From the NCBI RefSeq assembly GCF_012395815.1, contig NZ_JAAZQQ010000001.1, positions 963,580-1,027,579 on the forward strand: 64,000 nt of DNA. The letters run 5' to 3'. Positions 49,753 to 58,724 of the stretch are shown here, one piece after another (position 1 is the first letter of the stretch; every line of letters begins with the position of its first letter). This stretch comes from Roseicyclus persicicus. Its GTDB lineage: Bacteria; Pseudomonadota; Alphaproteobacteria; Rhodobacterales; Rhodobacteraceae. The position numbers and the translations under genes were made by a program. The notes beneath the pieces were generated by a model that worked only from the letters and a program-made list of their open reading frames with translations, was not told the origin of the DNA and ran no database searches.

Positions 49753-50757
49753 ATGCGCGCGCCGATCTTCCCCTGCCTGACCGCCCTGCCGATCGTCCTG
49801 TCCGCCCCGGCGCTGGCCGATGTGCCGCGGGTGGCGGTCGACATCGCCCCCGTCCACGCGCTGGTGGCGCAGGTGATGGCGGGGGTGGGCACGCCCGACC
49901 TGATCCTGCCGCCCGGCGCCTCGCCACATGCCTACGCGTTGCGGCCGTCCGAGGCGGGGGCGTTGCAGGAGGCCGAGCTGGTGGTCTGGGTCGGCGAGGG
50001 GCTGACGCCGTGGCTGGGCGAGGCGATCGGCACGCTGGCGGGCGGCGCGGCGCGGCTGGAGCTGATGGAGGTGGAGGGCACGCTGCAGCTGGCCTTCCGC
50101 GAGGGGGCCACCTTCGAGGCGCATGAGCACGCCCATGGCGACGATCACGCGCACGGCGCGGACGACCATGATCACGATCACGATCATGACCACGAGGAGC
50201 ATGACCACGACGACCACGCCCACGACGATCACGCCCACGGCGCCTTTGATCCGCATGGCTGGCTCGACCCGGTGAACGCGGCGCTGTGGCTTGACGCCAT
50301 CGCGGCCGAGCTGTCGCGGATCGACCCCGACAACGCCGCCGCCTATGCCGCCAACGCCGCCGCCGGCCGCGAGGGCCTGGCCGCGCTCGAGGCCGAGATC
50401 GCGGGCCGCCTGGCGCCGCTGTCGGGCGGCTTCATCGTGTTCCACGACGGCTACCACTACTTCGAGGCCCGCTTCGGCATCGAGGCGGCGGGCGCGATCA
50501 GCCTGTCGGACGCCTCGGACCCCGGGCCCGCGCGGGTGGCCGAGATCCGCGACCTGGTCGCGTCCCAAGGCATCGCCTGCGTCTTTGCCGAGCCGCAGTT
50601 CAACCGCGGCCTGGTGGACGCGGTGTTCGGCGGCACCGGGGTGCGGGTGGGCGTGATCGACCCGATCGGCGCCAGCCTGACCCCCGGCCCCGACCTTTAC
50701 GCCGACCTCCTGCGCGGCATGGCCGCCGCCTTCGAGGACTGCCTCGCCGCCGGCTGA
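49753..50757 (+). CDS. znuA: zinc ABC transporter substrate-binding protein ZnuA
   Basis: A 334-residue periplasmic zinc-binding protein with a Sec signal peptide (cleavage after ALA near residue 22). The His/Asp-rich loop at about 120-155 (repeated DHDHDH and HDDHAHG) is diagnostic for ZnuA. Binding-site His residues are in LPPGASPHAYAL, FDPHGWLDP and FHDGYHYF. GAGGAG precedes ATG 49753. It is transcribed divergently from zur-znuC-znuB. A strong hairpin terminator follows. Confidence 0.94.
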   Translation: MRAPIFPCLTALPIVLSAPALADVPRVAVDIAPVHALVAQVMAGVGTPDLILPPGASPHAYALRPSEAGALQEAELVVWVGEGLTPWLGEAIGTLAGGAARLELMEVEGTLQLAFREGATFEAHEHAHGDDHAHGADDHDHDHDHDHEEHDHDDHAHDDHAHGAFDPHGWLDPVNAALWLDAIAAELSRIDPDNAAAYAANAAAGREGLAALEAEIAGRLAPLSGGFIVFHDGYHYFEARFGIEAAGAISLSDASDPGPARVAEIRDLVASQGIACVFAEPQFNRGLVDAVFGGTGVRVGVIDPIGASLTPGPDLYADLLRGMAAAFEDCLAAG

Positions 50758-50788
50758 TCGCGCCGGGTCCTGTTCCGGGGCCATGTCG

Positions 50789-50814
50789 GGCCGCGCCTCC
50801 GGGCGCGGCCTTTT
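50789..50814 (+). terminator. intrinsic terminator after znuA
   Basis: A perfect 9-bp stem (GGCCGCGCC / GGCGCGGCC) with loop TCCG, then TTTT. It is 32 bases beyond the znuA stop. Strongest terminator in the window by eye. Confidence 0.8.
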
Positions 50815-50965
50815 CCCATGCCGGTCCGGGGTCGACCCGTGCGGGCCCCGGGGCCGGCCATCGGCGAGTCACCGCCGGTGCCGCGCCTGCGCCGCCCGCA
50901 CGTCGGCGCGCGACGGATCGCGCCGGCCCGGCGGGGCCGCGACACACAGCATTTCAAGGGGAAGG

Positions 50966-51040
<75 letters not shown>

Positions 51041-51050
51041 GACGTGGCGC

Positions 51051-51079
51051 TCCTTAAAAGCATCCGCCCCCCCATGCAA
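51051..51079 (-). promoter_or_regulatory. candidate promoter of tRNA-Thr
   Basis: On the minus strand TTGCAT (51079-51074) and TAAGGA (51056-51051) are 17 bases apart. The start would fall only a few bases before the mature 5' end at 51040. Weak -10 match. Confidence 0.35.
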
Positions 51080-51123
51080 GCGCAATCTGGACGCCCCGGG
51101 CGAGGACGGGTAAACCGGGCCGC

Positions 51124-51291
51124 ATGGCACGGCAGGGCGCAGAAAAGACGCAAGGCAAACCCGCGGCGGACGACCGTGCCGCGCGGCTGAAGGCGGCGCT
51201 CAAGGCGAACCTCGCGCGGCGCAAGGCGCAGGCGCGGGCGCGCGCCACGGATGACGCGGACGACACGCCGGACGAACCCGGCGAGGCATGA
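51124..51291 (+). CDS. 55-residue basic protein upstream of murA
   Basis: A small frame from ATG 51124 to TGA 51291. The peptide is Ala/Arg/Lys-rich in the middle ([15 protein letters not shown]) and acidic at the end ([13 protein letters not shown]), probably helical then disordered. Similar short proteins of this composition occur before murA in related bacteria. The murA start is 25 bases downstream. No function is known. Confidence 0.6.
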   Translation: MARQGAEKTQGKPAADDRAARLKAALKANLARRKAQARARATDDADDTPDEPGEA

Positions 51292-51316
51292 GCAGGCAGG
51301 CGGAAGGGCAGGGGCG

Positions 51317-52588
51317 ATGGACCGGATCGTGGTAAGGGGCAATGGCCCGCTGTCGGGGCAGATCCCCATCGCGGGCGCCAAGAACGCCTGCCTCGCGCTG
51401 ATGCCCGCGACGCTGCTCAGCGACGAGCCGCTGACGCTGACCAACGCGCCGCGGCTGTCGGACATCCGCACCATGACGACGCTCTTGCAGTCGCTGGGCG
51501 CCGAGGTGCAGGCGCTGAACGAAGGCCGGGTGCTGGCGCTGTCCTCGCACGGGCTGAACAACCACACCGCCGATTACGACATCGTGCGCAAGATGCGCGC
51601 CTCGATCCTCGTGCTCGGGCCGATGCTGGCGCGGGACGGCCGCGCCATCGTCTCGCTGCCGGGCGGCTGCGCCATCGGGGCGCGGCCCGTGGACCTGCAC
51701 CTCAAGGCGCTCGAGGCGATGGGGGCCGAGCTCGAGCTGCGCGACGGCTATGTCCACGCCGCGGCGCCGGGCGGGCTGAAGGGCGCGGTGATCGAGTTCC
51801 CGCTGGTGTCGGTCGGCGCGACCGAGAACGCGCTGATGGCGGCCACGCTCGCCAAGGGCACCACGGTGCTGAGGAACGCCGCGCGCGAGCCCGAGATCGT
51901 CGACCTCGCCCGTTGCCTGCGCAAGATGGGCGCCCGGATCGAGGGCGAGGGCACATCCGAGATCACGATCGAGGGCGTCGACCGCCTGCACGGCGCAACC
52001 CATCCGGTCGTGACCGACCGGATCGAGCTGGGCACCTACATGCTGGCCCCCGCCATCGCCGGCGGCGAGGTGGAGCTGATGGGCGGCCGGATGGACCTGG
52101 TGGCGGCCTTCGCCGAAAAGCTGGATGCCGCGGGCGTCACGGTCACGGAAACCGACCGCGGCCTCAAGGTGGCGCGGCAGGGCGGCCCGATCCGCGCCGT
52201 CGATGTCCGCACCGAGCCCTTCCCGGGTTTCCCCACCGACCTGCAGGCGCAGATGATGGCGCTTCTCTGCCTCGCCGAGGGCACTTCGGTGCTGGAGGAA
52301 ACCATCTTCGAGAACCGCTTCATGCATGCGCCCGAGCTGATGCGCATGGGCGCGCGCATCGACGTGCACGGCGGCACCGCGCGGGTCACGGGCGTGCAGC
52401 GGCTCAAGGGCGCGCCGGTGATGGCGACCGACCTGCGGGCCTCGGTCTCGCTGATCCTGGCGGGGCTTGCCGCCGAGGGCGAGACGGTGGTCAGCCGCGT
52501 CTACCACCTCGACCGCGGCTACGAGCGGGTCGAGGAAAAGCTGGGCAATGTCGGCGCCCATATCGAACGGGTGAAGGGCGATGGGTGA
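51317..52588 (+). CDS. murA: UDP-N-acetylglucosamine 1-carboxyvinyltransferase
   Basis: A 423-residue cytosolic enzyme that adds enolpyruvate to UDP-GlcNAc, the first committed step of peptidoglycan synthesis. The loop Cys118 in [16 protein letters not shown] is the residue that acts as proton donor and fosfomycin target. [14 protein letters not shown] near the start and [12 protein letters not shown] are family motifs. Start ATG 51317 is preceded by GGGGCG. The DUF2948 gene overlaps its end by 8 bases. Confidence 0.95.
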   Translation: MDRIVVRGNGPLSGQIPIAGAKNACLALMPATLLSDEPLTLTNAPRLSDIRTMTTLLQSLGAEVQALNEGRVLALSSHGLNNHTADYDIVRKMRASILVLGPMLARDGRAIVSLPGGCAIGARPVDLHLKALEAMGAELELRDGYVHAAAPGGLKGAVIEFPLVSVGATENALMAATLAKGTTVLRNAAREPEIVDLARCLRKMGARIEGEGTSEITIEGVDRLHGATHPVVTDRIELGTYMLAPAIAGGEVELMGGRMDLVAAFAEKLDAAGVTVTETDRGLKVARQGGPIRAVDVRTEPFPGFPTDLQAQMMALLCLAEGTSVLEETIFENRFMHAPELMRMGARIDVHGGTARVTGVQRLKGAPVMATDLRASVSLILAGLAAEGETVVSRVYHLDRGYERVEEKLGNVGAHIERVKGDG

Positions 52589-53051
52589 GGACGCCCGCTT
52601 CGAGGACGCCCGCGGCGAGGGGCCGGTGGCGCTCCGCGCGCTGGATGGCGATGATGTCAAGGTTATCTCGACGCTGGTGCAGGACGCCATCTTTCCGATC
52701 GGCGAGATGCGCTGGGACCGCCGCCGCCGCCGCTTCGCGCTCTTGGTGAACCGCTTCCGCTGGGAGGACAGGGTGCCCGGCCGCGCGCCCGAGCGGGTGC
52801 AGGCGGTGCTGGCGATCGAGGACGCACTGCGCGTCTCGACCCAGGGCCTGGACCGTGGCGACCGCGACCTCGTGCTGTCGCTGCTCGCGCTCGACTGGGC
52901 GCCGGGCGAGGACGGCACCGGCACGATCACCCTCCTGCTGGCCGGCGACGGCGCCATCGCGGTCGAGGTCGAGGCGCTGGAGGTCACGCTGCGCGACGTG
53001 ACGAAGCCCTACGCGGCCCCCTCGGGCAAGACCCCGAGCCACCCGGAATGA
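52581..53051 (+). CDS. DUF2948 family protein
   Basis: A 156-residue cytosolic protein with the family segments [31 protein letters not shown] and [10 protein letters not shown]. Function unknown. It sits after murA, with which it overlaps by 8 bases, and before hisD in related genomes, indicating co-expression with cell-wall and histidine genes. Here three accessory genes come between it and hisD. Confidence 0.88.
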   Translation: MGEDARFEDARGEGPVALRALDGDDVKVISTLVQDAIFPIGEMRWDRRRRRFALLVNRFRWEDRVPGRAPERVQAVLAIEDALRVSTQGLDRGDRDLVLSLLALDWAPGEDGTGTITLLLAGDGAIAVEVEALEVTLRDVTKPYAAPSGKTPSHPE

Positions 53052-53545
53052 CGATCCGCCGGCTCGGACCCGCCGACTGGGCGCGGTTCCGCGAGATCCG
53101 GCTGGACATGCTGCGCGCCGCCCCCCGGGCCTTCGGCTCCACCCACGAGGAATGGGCCGTGAAATCCGAGCGCGAGATCCGCGCCTGGCTGTCCGCCATG
53201 CACACGCTGGGCCTGTTCGACGGCGCCCGCCTCGTCGGCACCGCCAGCTTCGCCCGCCGCGGGGCCACCCGCGCCGCGCACCGGGCCGAGGTGATCGCCG
53301 TCTACCTCCGCCCCGAGGCGCGCGGGCAGGGCCGTGCGGTCGCCCTGATGCTGGCGCTGGCCGGGGCCGCCCGGGCCGAGGGGCTGGTGCAGCTGGAACT
53401 GGAGGTGGCCGACTGGAACGCGCCGGCCATCGCCGCCTACGAGCGCGCGGGGTTCCGCCGCGTGGGCGTGATGCCGCGCGCCATGCGCGACGGCACCCGC
53501 TTCACCGACGACCTGATCCTCGTGCGCGACCTCGACGCGCCCTGA
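53048..53545 (+). CDS. GNAT-family N-acetyltransferase
   Basis: A 165-residue acetyltransferase. The acetyl-CoA loop is RPEARGQGRAVALML (R/Q-x-x-G-x-G/A form) and the C-terminal beta segment is AAYERAGFRRVGVM, as in RimI-like enzymes. Start overlaps the DUF2948 stop by ATGA. Substrate unknown. Confidence 0.86.
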   Translation: MTIRRLGPADWARFREIRLDMLRAAPRAFGSTHEEWAVKSEREIRAWLSAMHTLGLFDGARLVGTASFARRGATRAAHRAEVIAVYLRPEARGQGRAVALMLALAGAARAEGLVQLELEVADWNAPAIAAYERAGFRRVGVMPRAMRDGTRFTDDLILVRDLDAP

Positions 53546-53559
53546 CGGGAGACCCGCCG

Positions 53560-54090
53560 CTGGCTCGCCTCGTCTACGCCATGAACGTGTCCCTCGACGG
53601 CTACGTCGACCACGACGCCTTCGGGCCCGGCGCCGAGCTGTTCGACCACTGGACCGCACAGGTCGCCCGTGCGGCGGGCTGCCTCTACGGGCGGCGCCTC
53701 TACGAGATCATGCGCTACTGGGACACGGACCAGACCGGCTGGACCGACCGGGAGCGCGCCTTCGCCGCGGCGTGGCGCGGCCAACCGAAATGGGTGGTGT
53801 CCCGCAGCCTTGCCGCGGTCGGGCCGAACGCGGCACTGGCGGGCCCCGACCTGCCCGGCTTCGTGCGGCGGCTCAAGGCCGGGCCCGGGGGCGAGATCGG
53901 CGTCGGCGGCCCGGACCTTGCCGGGCAGTTGTCGCGCCTCGGGCTCATCGACGAATACAGGCTCTACCTCCACCCGGTCGTGCTGGGCGGCGGGACGCCG
54001 TTCTTCGCCGGCCCGGTGCCGGCCCTGCGCCTCCTGTCCGGGCGGCGCTTCGGGGGCGGGGTGATCCGCCTTGCCTACGCCCCCGCCTGA
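53560..54090 (+). CDS. dihydrofolate-reductase-fold family protein (RibD-like)
   Basis: A protein of 176 residues if translation begins at CTG 53560 (169 if at ATG 53581). Homologues normally start with a few residues before MNVSLDGYV, here LARLVYAMNVSLDGYV, and a GGGAG site lies about 9 bases before the CTG, so a CTG start is plausible. The C-terminal half has GEIGVGGPDLAGQL and LHPVVLGGGTPFF, typical of the RibD C-terminal/DHFR-like family. Substrate is unknown. Confidence 0.78.
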   Translation: MARLVYAMNVSLDGYVDHDAFGPGAELFDHWTAQVARAAGCLYGRRLYEIMRYWDTDQTGWTDRERAFAAAWRGQPKWVVSRSLAAVGPNAALAGPDLPGFVRRLKAGPGGEIGVGGPDLAGQLSRLGLIDEYRLYLHPVVLGGGTPFFAGPVPALRLLSGRRFGGGVIRLAYAPA

Positions 54091-54121
54091 CCCCGCACCC
54101 GGCGGGGCCAGGACCGGGCGG

Positions 54122-54523
54122 TCACTGCTGCTGGATCGCCTCGAGGAAGGTCGCCAGCGCGAGGATGCGGCCCCGCACCATGACCTCGGCGCCGTAGTCG
54201 CCGGCCTCCGAGGCGGCACTCGCCTCGAAGCGGTCGCCCCAGACGGGCATCATGCTGCCATGGCCGCGCACGCCGGTGCGCCCGTCGATGACGTGGATGA
54301 TGTCCAGCAGCGGGAACTCGCCGTTGTTGCCGGCCGAGATCGTGGTCAGGTCGGGCACCGCCACGCTCATGTATTCGGCCAGCGGCCCGTCGCCGTGGCC
54401 GGTCAGGCCGTGGCAGGTTGCGCAGGCGCGGGCGTATTCCTCGGCGCCGGCGGCCGATTGCGCCTGCGCCGCGCCGGCGGTCAGGGCCAGCGACACGGCG
54501 GCCATCAGACAGAACTTGGTCAT
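54122..54523 (-). CDS. periplasmic c-type cytochrome
   Basis: A 133-residue single-heme cytochrome. Signal peptide (cleaved near AQAQ, residues 19-22), CATCH heme motif with Cys34, Cys37 and His38, and a probable axial Met in GHGSMMPVWG. It should accept or give electrons in the periplasm. The FNR-type box upstream predicts induction under low oxygen. It is antiparallel to the hisD gene. Confidence 0.87.
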   Translation of the reverse strand: MTKFCLMAAVSLALTAGAAQAQSAAGAEEYARACATCHGLTGHGDGPLAEYMSVAVPDLTTISAGNNGEFPLLDIIHVIDGRTGVRGHGSMMPVWGDRFEASAASEAGDYGAEVMVRGRILALATFLEAIQQQ

Positions 54524-54596
54524 GGGGTCCTCCTCCTCGGGCATCCCGGTTGCGTCTCGGCCCCTCCGTTTCCCGACGGCGGGACCCGCAGCCGCC

Positions 54597-54602
54597 ATCC
54601 TA
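54597..54602 (-). promoter_or_regulatory. candidate -10 element for the cytochrome c gene
   Basis: TAGGAT on the minus strand, 21 bases beyond the FNR-type box. The start would be near 54590, placing the box centre near -41, the class II spacing. Confidence 0.5.
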
Positions 54603-54623
54603 GGCGCCCCGCGGAACGGGCCA

Positions 54624-54637
54624 TTGACGCCGGTCAA
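54624..54637 (-). promoter_or_regulatory. FNR/FixK-type operator upstream of cytochrome c
   Basis: TTGACCGGCGTCAA on the minus strand (TTGACGCCGGTCAA on the plus) is a perfect TTGA-N6-TCAA inverted repeat of the FnrL/FixK class. It has the same layout as the hsp20 box at 28712-28725. Confidence 0.65.
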
Positions 54638-54724
54638 CGCCCGCCCGGCGCGGCGGAATGGATGCTTCACCCGCGCGCCCGGAGAGGGTAGAGGGGGCGC
54701 GCGCGTGCAAGAATGGGACCCCTG

Positions 54725-56050
54725 ATGCCAGTTTTCCTGAACAGCCGGGACGCGGATTTCGCCCCGCGCTTCGCCGCCCTTCTGGAGATGAAGCGCGAGG
54801 ATGCGCCCGAGGTCGACGACATCGTCGCCGGCATCATCGCCGATGTCCGCAAACGCGGCGACGCGGCGGTGATCGAGCTGACCGAACGCTTCGACCGGCT
54901 GTCGCTCACGCCCGCGACGCTGGCCTTCAGCCCCGAGGAGATCGCCGCCGCGATCGACGAGGTGCCGGCGGCCGAGCGCGACGCCCTCGAACTGGCCGCC
55001 GAGCGCATCCGCGCCTACCACGTCCGCCAGCGCCCCGAGGACGCGCGCTGGACCGACCCCGAGGGCGCGACGCTGGGCTGGCGCTGGACGCCGGTGTCGG
55101 CGGCGGGCCTCTACGTCCCCGGCGGCCTCGCCTCCTACCCCTCCTCAGTCCTGATGAACGCGATCCCCGCCGCCGTCGCGGGGGTGGAGCGGCTGGTGAT
55201 GTGCGCCCCCACGCCGGGGGGCCGCGTGAACCCGCTGGTCCTGCTGGCCGCCCACCTGTCGGGGGTCGAGACCGTCTACCGCATCGGCGGCGCGCAGGCC
55301 GTCGCCGCGCTGGCCTACGGCACCGCCACCATCGCGCCGGTGGACAAGATCACCGGCCCCGGCAACGCCTACGTGGCCGCGGCGAAACGCCGGGTCTTCG
55401 GCAAGGTCGGGATCGACATGATCGCCGGGCCGTCGGAAATCCTCGTGATCGCGGATGCCGACAACGACCCCGACTGGATCGCCGTCGACCTCCTGTCGCA
55501 GGCCGAGCACGACGAAAGCGCGCAGTCGATCCTCATCACCGACGACGAGGGCTTCGGCCGCGCCGTGGCCGCCGCCGTCGACAAGCGGCTGGAGACGCTG
55601 GAGCGCCGCGCCATCGCGGGGGCCAGCTGGCGCGACTACGGCGCCGTCGTCACCGTGCGCGATCTGGCCGAGGCGGCCGAGCTCAGCGACCGGATCGCGC
55701 CCGAGCACCTGGAGCTGTGCGTCGCCGACCCCGAGGCGCTCAGCGCCCGCATCACCCATGCCGGCGCCATCTTCCTCGGGCGCTGGACGCCCGAGGCGAT
55801 CGGCGACTACATCGGCGGGCCGAACCACGTGCTGCCCACGGCGCGGTCGGCCCGCTTTTCGTCGGGTCTGAGCGTGCTCGACTTCATGAAACGCACCACG
55901 CTGGCGCAGATGACACCGGCGGCGCTGGCCGCCATCGGACCGGCGGCCGAGACGCTGGCGCGGTCGGAGAGCCTCGAGGCGCACGGCCTGTCCGTGCGGG
56001 CGCGGCTCGACCGGCTGAACCGGACCGCCGGGGACGGGGAGGGCGCATGA
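54725..56050 (+). CDS. hisD: histidinol dehydrogenase
   Basis: A 441-residue, NAD- and zinc-dependent enzyme of the last two steps of histidine synthesis. Zinc and catalytic residues: LLSQAEHDESAQS (Gln/Glu/His), IAPEHLEL (general base Glu and His), and the KITGPGNAYVAAAKR nucleotide loop. ATG 54725 is chosen because the enzyme then begins MPVFLNSRDADF; an ATG 12 bases earlier is also in frame. Overlaps the UPF0262 gene by ATGA. Confidence 0.94.
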   Translation: MPVFLNSRDADFAPRFAALLEMKREDAPEVDDIVAGIIADVRKRGDAAVIELTERFDRLSLTPATLAFSPEEIAAAIDEVPAAERDALELAAERIRAYHVRQRPEDARWTDPEGATLGWRWTPVSAAGLYVPGGLASYPSSVLMNAIPAAVAGVERLVMCAPTPGGRVNPLVLLAAHLSGVETVYRIGGAQAVAALAYGTATIAPVDKITGPGNAYVAAAKRRVFGKVGIDMIAGPSEILVIADADNDPDWIAVDLLSQAEHDESAQSILITDDEGFGRAVAAAVDKRLETLERRAIAGASWRDYGAVVTVRDLAEAAELSDRIAPEHLELCVADPEALSARITHAGAIFLGRWTPEAIGDYIGGPNHVLPTARSARFSSGLSVLDFMKRTTLAQMTPAALAAIGPAAETLARSESLEAHGLSVRARLDRLNRTAGDGEGA

Positions 56051-56529
56051 CCATGCACATCAGCCAGATCGACATCGACATGGCGGGGATGCCCGCCCCC
56101 ACCCCCGAGATCGAGCAGGAGCGCAAGGTCGCCATCTTCGACCTCTTGGAGGAAAACTCCTTCGCCATCCCCGACCGCGACGGCCGCGAGGTGCCGCCCG
56201 GCCCCTACCACGTGACCCTGGCGATCCGCGACAAGCGGCTGGTCTTCGACGTCAACACCGAGGACCGGCAGGACGCGGCCGAGTTCCACCTGTCGCTGTC
56301 GCCGTTCCGGCAGGTGGTCAAGGACTACTGGCAGATCTGCGAAAGCTACTACGACGCCGTGAAACGCCTGCCGCCCAGCCAGATCGAGGCCATCGACATG
56401 GCCCGCCGCGGCATCCACAACGAGGGCGCGCGCATCCTGCAGGAACGGCTCGACGGCAAGGCCGAGGTCGACACCGACACCGCGCGCCGCCTCTTTACCC
56501 TCATCTGCGTCCTGCATTTCGGGGGCTGA
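56047..56529 (+). CDS. UPF0262 family protein
   Basis: A 160-residue cytosolic protein of unknown function. The family segments are EQERKVAIFDLLEENSF, DVNTEDRQDAAEFHLSL and RGIHNEGARILQERL. It overlaps hisD by 4 bases and is followed by a low-molecular-weight phosphatase gene at 8 bases, an order known from related genomes. Confidence 0.88.
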   Translation: MTMHISQIDIDMAGMPAPTPEIEQERKVAIFDLLEENSFAIPDRDGREVPPGPYHVTLAIRDKRLVFDVNTEDRQDAAEFHLSLSPFRQVVKDYWQICESYYDAVKRLPPSQIEAIDMARRGIHNEGARILQERLDGKAEVDTDTARRLFTLICVLHFGG

Positions 56530-56537
56530 GGGGCGTC

Positions 56538-56999
56538 TTGTCGGCCGGTTTCCCCTCCTCGGTGCTGTTCTGTTGCGACCACAACGCGACGCGGTCCCCC
56601 ATGGCCGAGGGGCTGATGAAGAAATTCTACGGCCACCGCGCCTACGTGCAGTCGGCCGGCGTCAAGAACGACCTGGAGATCGACGGATTCGCCGTCACCG
56701 TCTGCGCCGAGCTGGGCGTGGAGCTGCAGCGCCACCGCGTCCGCAGCTTCGACGAGATGGAGCAATGGGGCGACGACCTGTCGGGCTTCGACCTGATCGT
56801 GGCGCTGTCGCCGGCCAGCCAGCGCCACGCGCTCGAACTGACGCGCCATTTCCACCTGGATGTGGAATACTGGCCCATCCTCGACCCCACCGGGCTGGGC
56901 GAGACCCGCGAGGCCAAGCTCGCCGCCTACCGGCAGGCCCGCGACCAGATCATCGGGCGGATGATCGCCCGCTTCGGCGAACCGACCGAAACGGGCTGA
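56538..56999 (+). CDS. low-molecular-weight phosphatase-like protein
   Basis: A 153-residue protein with the LMW-PTP/arsenate-reductase P-loop C-x5-R, read as CDHNATRSP near residue 13, and the general-acid Asp in WPILDPTGLGE near the end. It begins at TTG 56538 with GAGGGG ahead; no ATG lies before the P-loop, so the unusual start is needed. Substrate may be a phosphoprotein. It is the last gene of the conserved hisD-linked unit before an insertion of extra genes. Confidence 0.8.
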   Translation: MSAGFPSSVLFCCDHNATRSPMAEGLMKKFYGHRAYVQSAGVKNDLEIDGFAVTVCAELGVELQRHRVRSFDEMEQWGDDLSGFDLIVALSPASQRHALELTRHFHLDVEYWPILDPTGLGETREAKLAAYRQARDQIIGRMIARFGEPTETG

Positions 57000-57020
57000 C
57001 CGCCGGCCCCCGGCGCGTCC

Positions 57021-57500
57021 TCAGCGGTCCAGCACCAGATGCGGGATGCCGTCCGACGTGCGCTCGTGCGAATGCCCTGCCGGTCCCACGTCCACGCGCA
57101 CCCGTTTGCGAAAGTTCGAGAAACTGGCGAAGGTGACGACGTCCACCGCCTCGTCGAGATCGAGCACCAGCCGCACCCAACCCGGCCGTAGCGCCTCGAC
57201 GGCAAGGACCGTCGCGGAAAACGGCTGCGACAGGTAGCGCCCGGTCACGCGGGCGCCGGCCTGCCACCCCTCCGGCCCGTTGCCGTGGATGGCGGCGGCC
57301 ATCGCGTTCCAGTCGCGGAACCCATGCGCCTGGGCGACGATGTCCAGCGCGGTCCCGTGGGCAAGCGGCTGCCCGGCCGCAAGCCGCTCCTCGCGCAGGC
57401 GCTTGGCCGCGGCCTTGGCCTCGGCCAGCGTTGGCAGGTCGGGCTGCGTGCGGGATCGGGCGCCTGGCCCGTCAGTGTGATGTGTCGGATGGGATGACAT
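57021..57500 (-). CDS. glyoxalase-related protein (Glyoxalase_8-type)
   Basis: A 159-residue product. Residues about 25-75 (LPTLAEAKAAAKRLREER, AHGTALDIVAQAHGFRDWNAM) resemble the helical N-terminal domain of glyoxalase-superfamily proteins. The C-terminal half is a small beta domain with LVLDLDEAVDVVTFASFSNF. A GGAGGA site precedes ATG 57500. It is antiparallel to its neighbours. Activity unknown. Confidence 0.65.
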   Translation of the reverse strand: MSSHPTHHTDGPGARSRTQPDLPTLAEAKAAAKRLREERLAAGQPLAHGTALDIVAQAHGFRDWNAMAAAIHGNGPEGWQAGARVTGRYLSQPFSATVLAVEALRPGWVRLVLDLDEAVDVVTFASFSNFRKRVRVDVGPAGHSHERTSDGIPHLVLDR

Positions 57501-57738
57501 GACCCCGTGATCCTCCTGGCTCGGGTCGCGCAAGGATTGGACGGGGCCCGCATTGCCATCCGCGCGACAGGTGCCGTGGATGAGATCGTTCGGTCGGAGG
57601 CAGAACTTCACCGTGACGGGATGTCGGCGGGCGGCGGGCGTCTGCGGCCTGGGGCGCGTCTAGGGCAGGGGCGGGGCCGCTGTCAAGCCGCGCGTCCGTG
57701 TCTTCCGTCCGCCGTGCAACGCACTTATGATCGGCTGC

Positions 57739-58143
57739 ATGACCGATACCATCACCCTCATCACCCGCTACTACCGCGCCTTCAACGACGGCGACATCGA
57801 CGGGATGATCGCCTGCCTCGCCCCCGACGTGGCCCACCACGTGAACGAGGGGCAGGTGCGCCGTGGCACCGTGGCCTTCCGCGCCTTCTGCGACCACATG
57901 GCCCGCTGCTACGCCGAGCGGCTGGACGACATGGTGATCATGGCCACCCCCGACGGCAGCCGCGCCGCGGCGGAATTCACGGTGCACGGGACATATCTTT
58001 CCACCGACAAGGGCCTGCCGCCCGCCCATGGGCAGGGCTACACGCTGCCCGCCGGCGGCTTCTTCACCGTGCGCGACGGGCAGATCGCCCGCATCGTGAC
58101 CTACTACAACCTTGCCGACTGGATCGCCCAGGTCTCGGCATGA
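57739..58143 (+). CDS. nuclear transport factor 2-like protein, ketosteroid isomerase-related
   Basis: A 134-residue cone-shaped NTF2-like fold: ITRYYRAFNDGDIDGMIACLAPDV at the start and PAGGFFTVRDGQIARIVTYYNL at the end are characteristic. Catalytic residues are not clear. ATG 57739 is preferred over ATG 57727 because homologues begin MTDT. Its stop overlaps the next GNAT gene by ATGA. Confidence 0.82.
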   Translation: MTDTITLITRYYRAFNDGDIDGMIACLAPDVAHHVNEGQVRRGTVAFRAFCDHMARCYAERLDDMVIMATPDGSRAAAEFTVHGTYLSTDKGLPPAHGQGYTLPAGGFFTVRDGQIARIVTYYNLADWIAQVSA

Positions 58144-58724
58144 GCCTGGGCTTTCGCGACTACCGGGGCGCGGCCATCGCCGGGGTGGTCGACGACCTCG
58201 CGCGGCTGCGCATCGCGGTGTTCCGCGACTGGCCCTACCTCTACGACGGCGACCTCGACTACGAACGCGGCTACCTGGCCGGCTACGCGCAGGGCGACAC
58301 GATCCTCGTGGCGGCCCATGACGGGGGGCGCATGGTCGGCGCCTCGACGGCCATGCCGCTGGCCGACCATGCGGAGGAGTTCGCCGGGGCGCTGTCGAAC
58401 TTCACGCAGGACGTGAAGAACGTCTTTTATCTCGCTGAATCCGTTCTTCTTTCCGACTACAGAGGGCAGGGCGCCTACCGCGCGTTCTTTGCCCGCCGCG
58501 AGGCCCATGCCCGCGCGCTGGGGTTCACCCATGCCACCTTCTGCGGCGTGATCCGCCCCGACGACCACCCCCTGCGCCCCGCCACATACCAGCCCCTCGA
58601 CCCGGTCTGGCGCCGCTTCGGCTACGCGCCGGTGCCCGGCGCCGTTGCGCGCTTCCGCTGGCGCGACATCGGCGCGGCGGAGCAGACCGAGAAACCCCTT
58701 CAGTTCTGGATCAAGCGCCTGTGA
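58140..58724 (+). CDS. GNAT-family acetyltransferase in NTF2-nitrilase trio
   Basis: A 194-residue acetyltransferase-like protein. The acetyl-CoA site region reads LSDYRGQGAYRAFFARRE. A family-specific N-terminus has RIAVFRDWPYLYDGDLDYER. It is flanked by 4-base overlaps on both sides (ATGA upstream, GTGA downstream), so the three genes are translationally coupled. Substrate unknown. Confidence 0.84.
   Translation: MSLGFRDYRGAAIAGVVDDLARLRIAVFRDWPYLYDGDLDYERGYLAGYAQGDTILVAAHDGGRMVGASTAMPLADHAEEFAGALSNFTQDVKNVFYLAESVLLSDYRGQGAYRAFFARREAHARALGFTHATFCGVIRPDDHPLRPATYQPLDPVWRRFGYAPVPGAVARFRWRDIGAAEQTEKPLQFWIKRL

Noticed and set aside
54713..54725. Upstream ATG for hisD at 54713
   Set aside because: Homologues begin at MPVFL, and the sequence before 54725 adds four residues without support.
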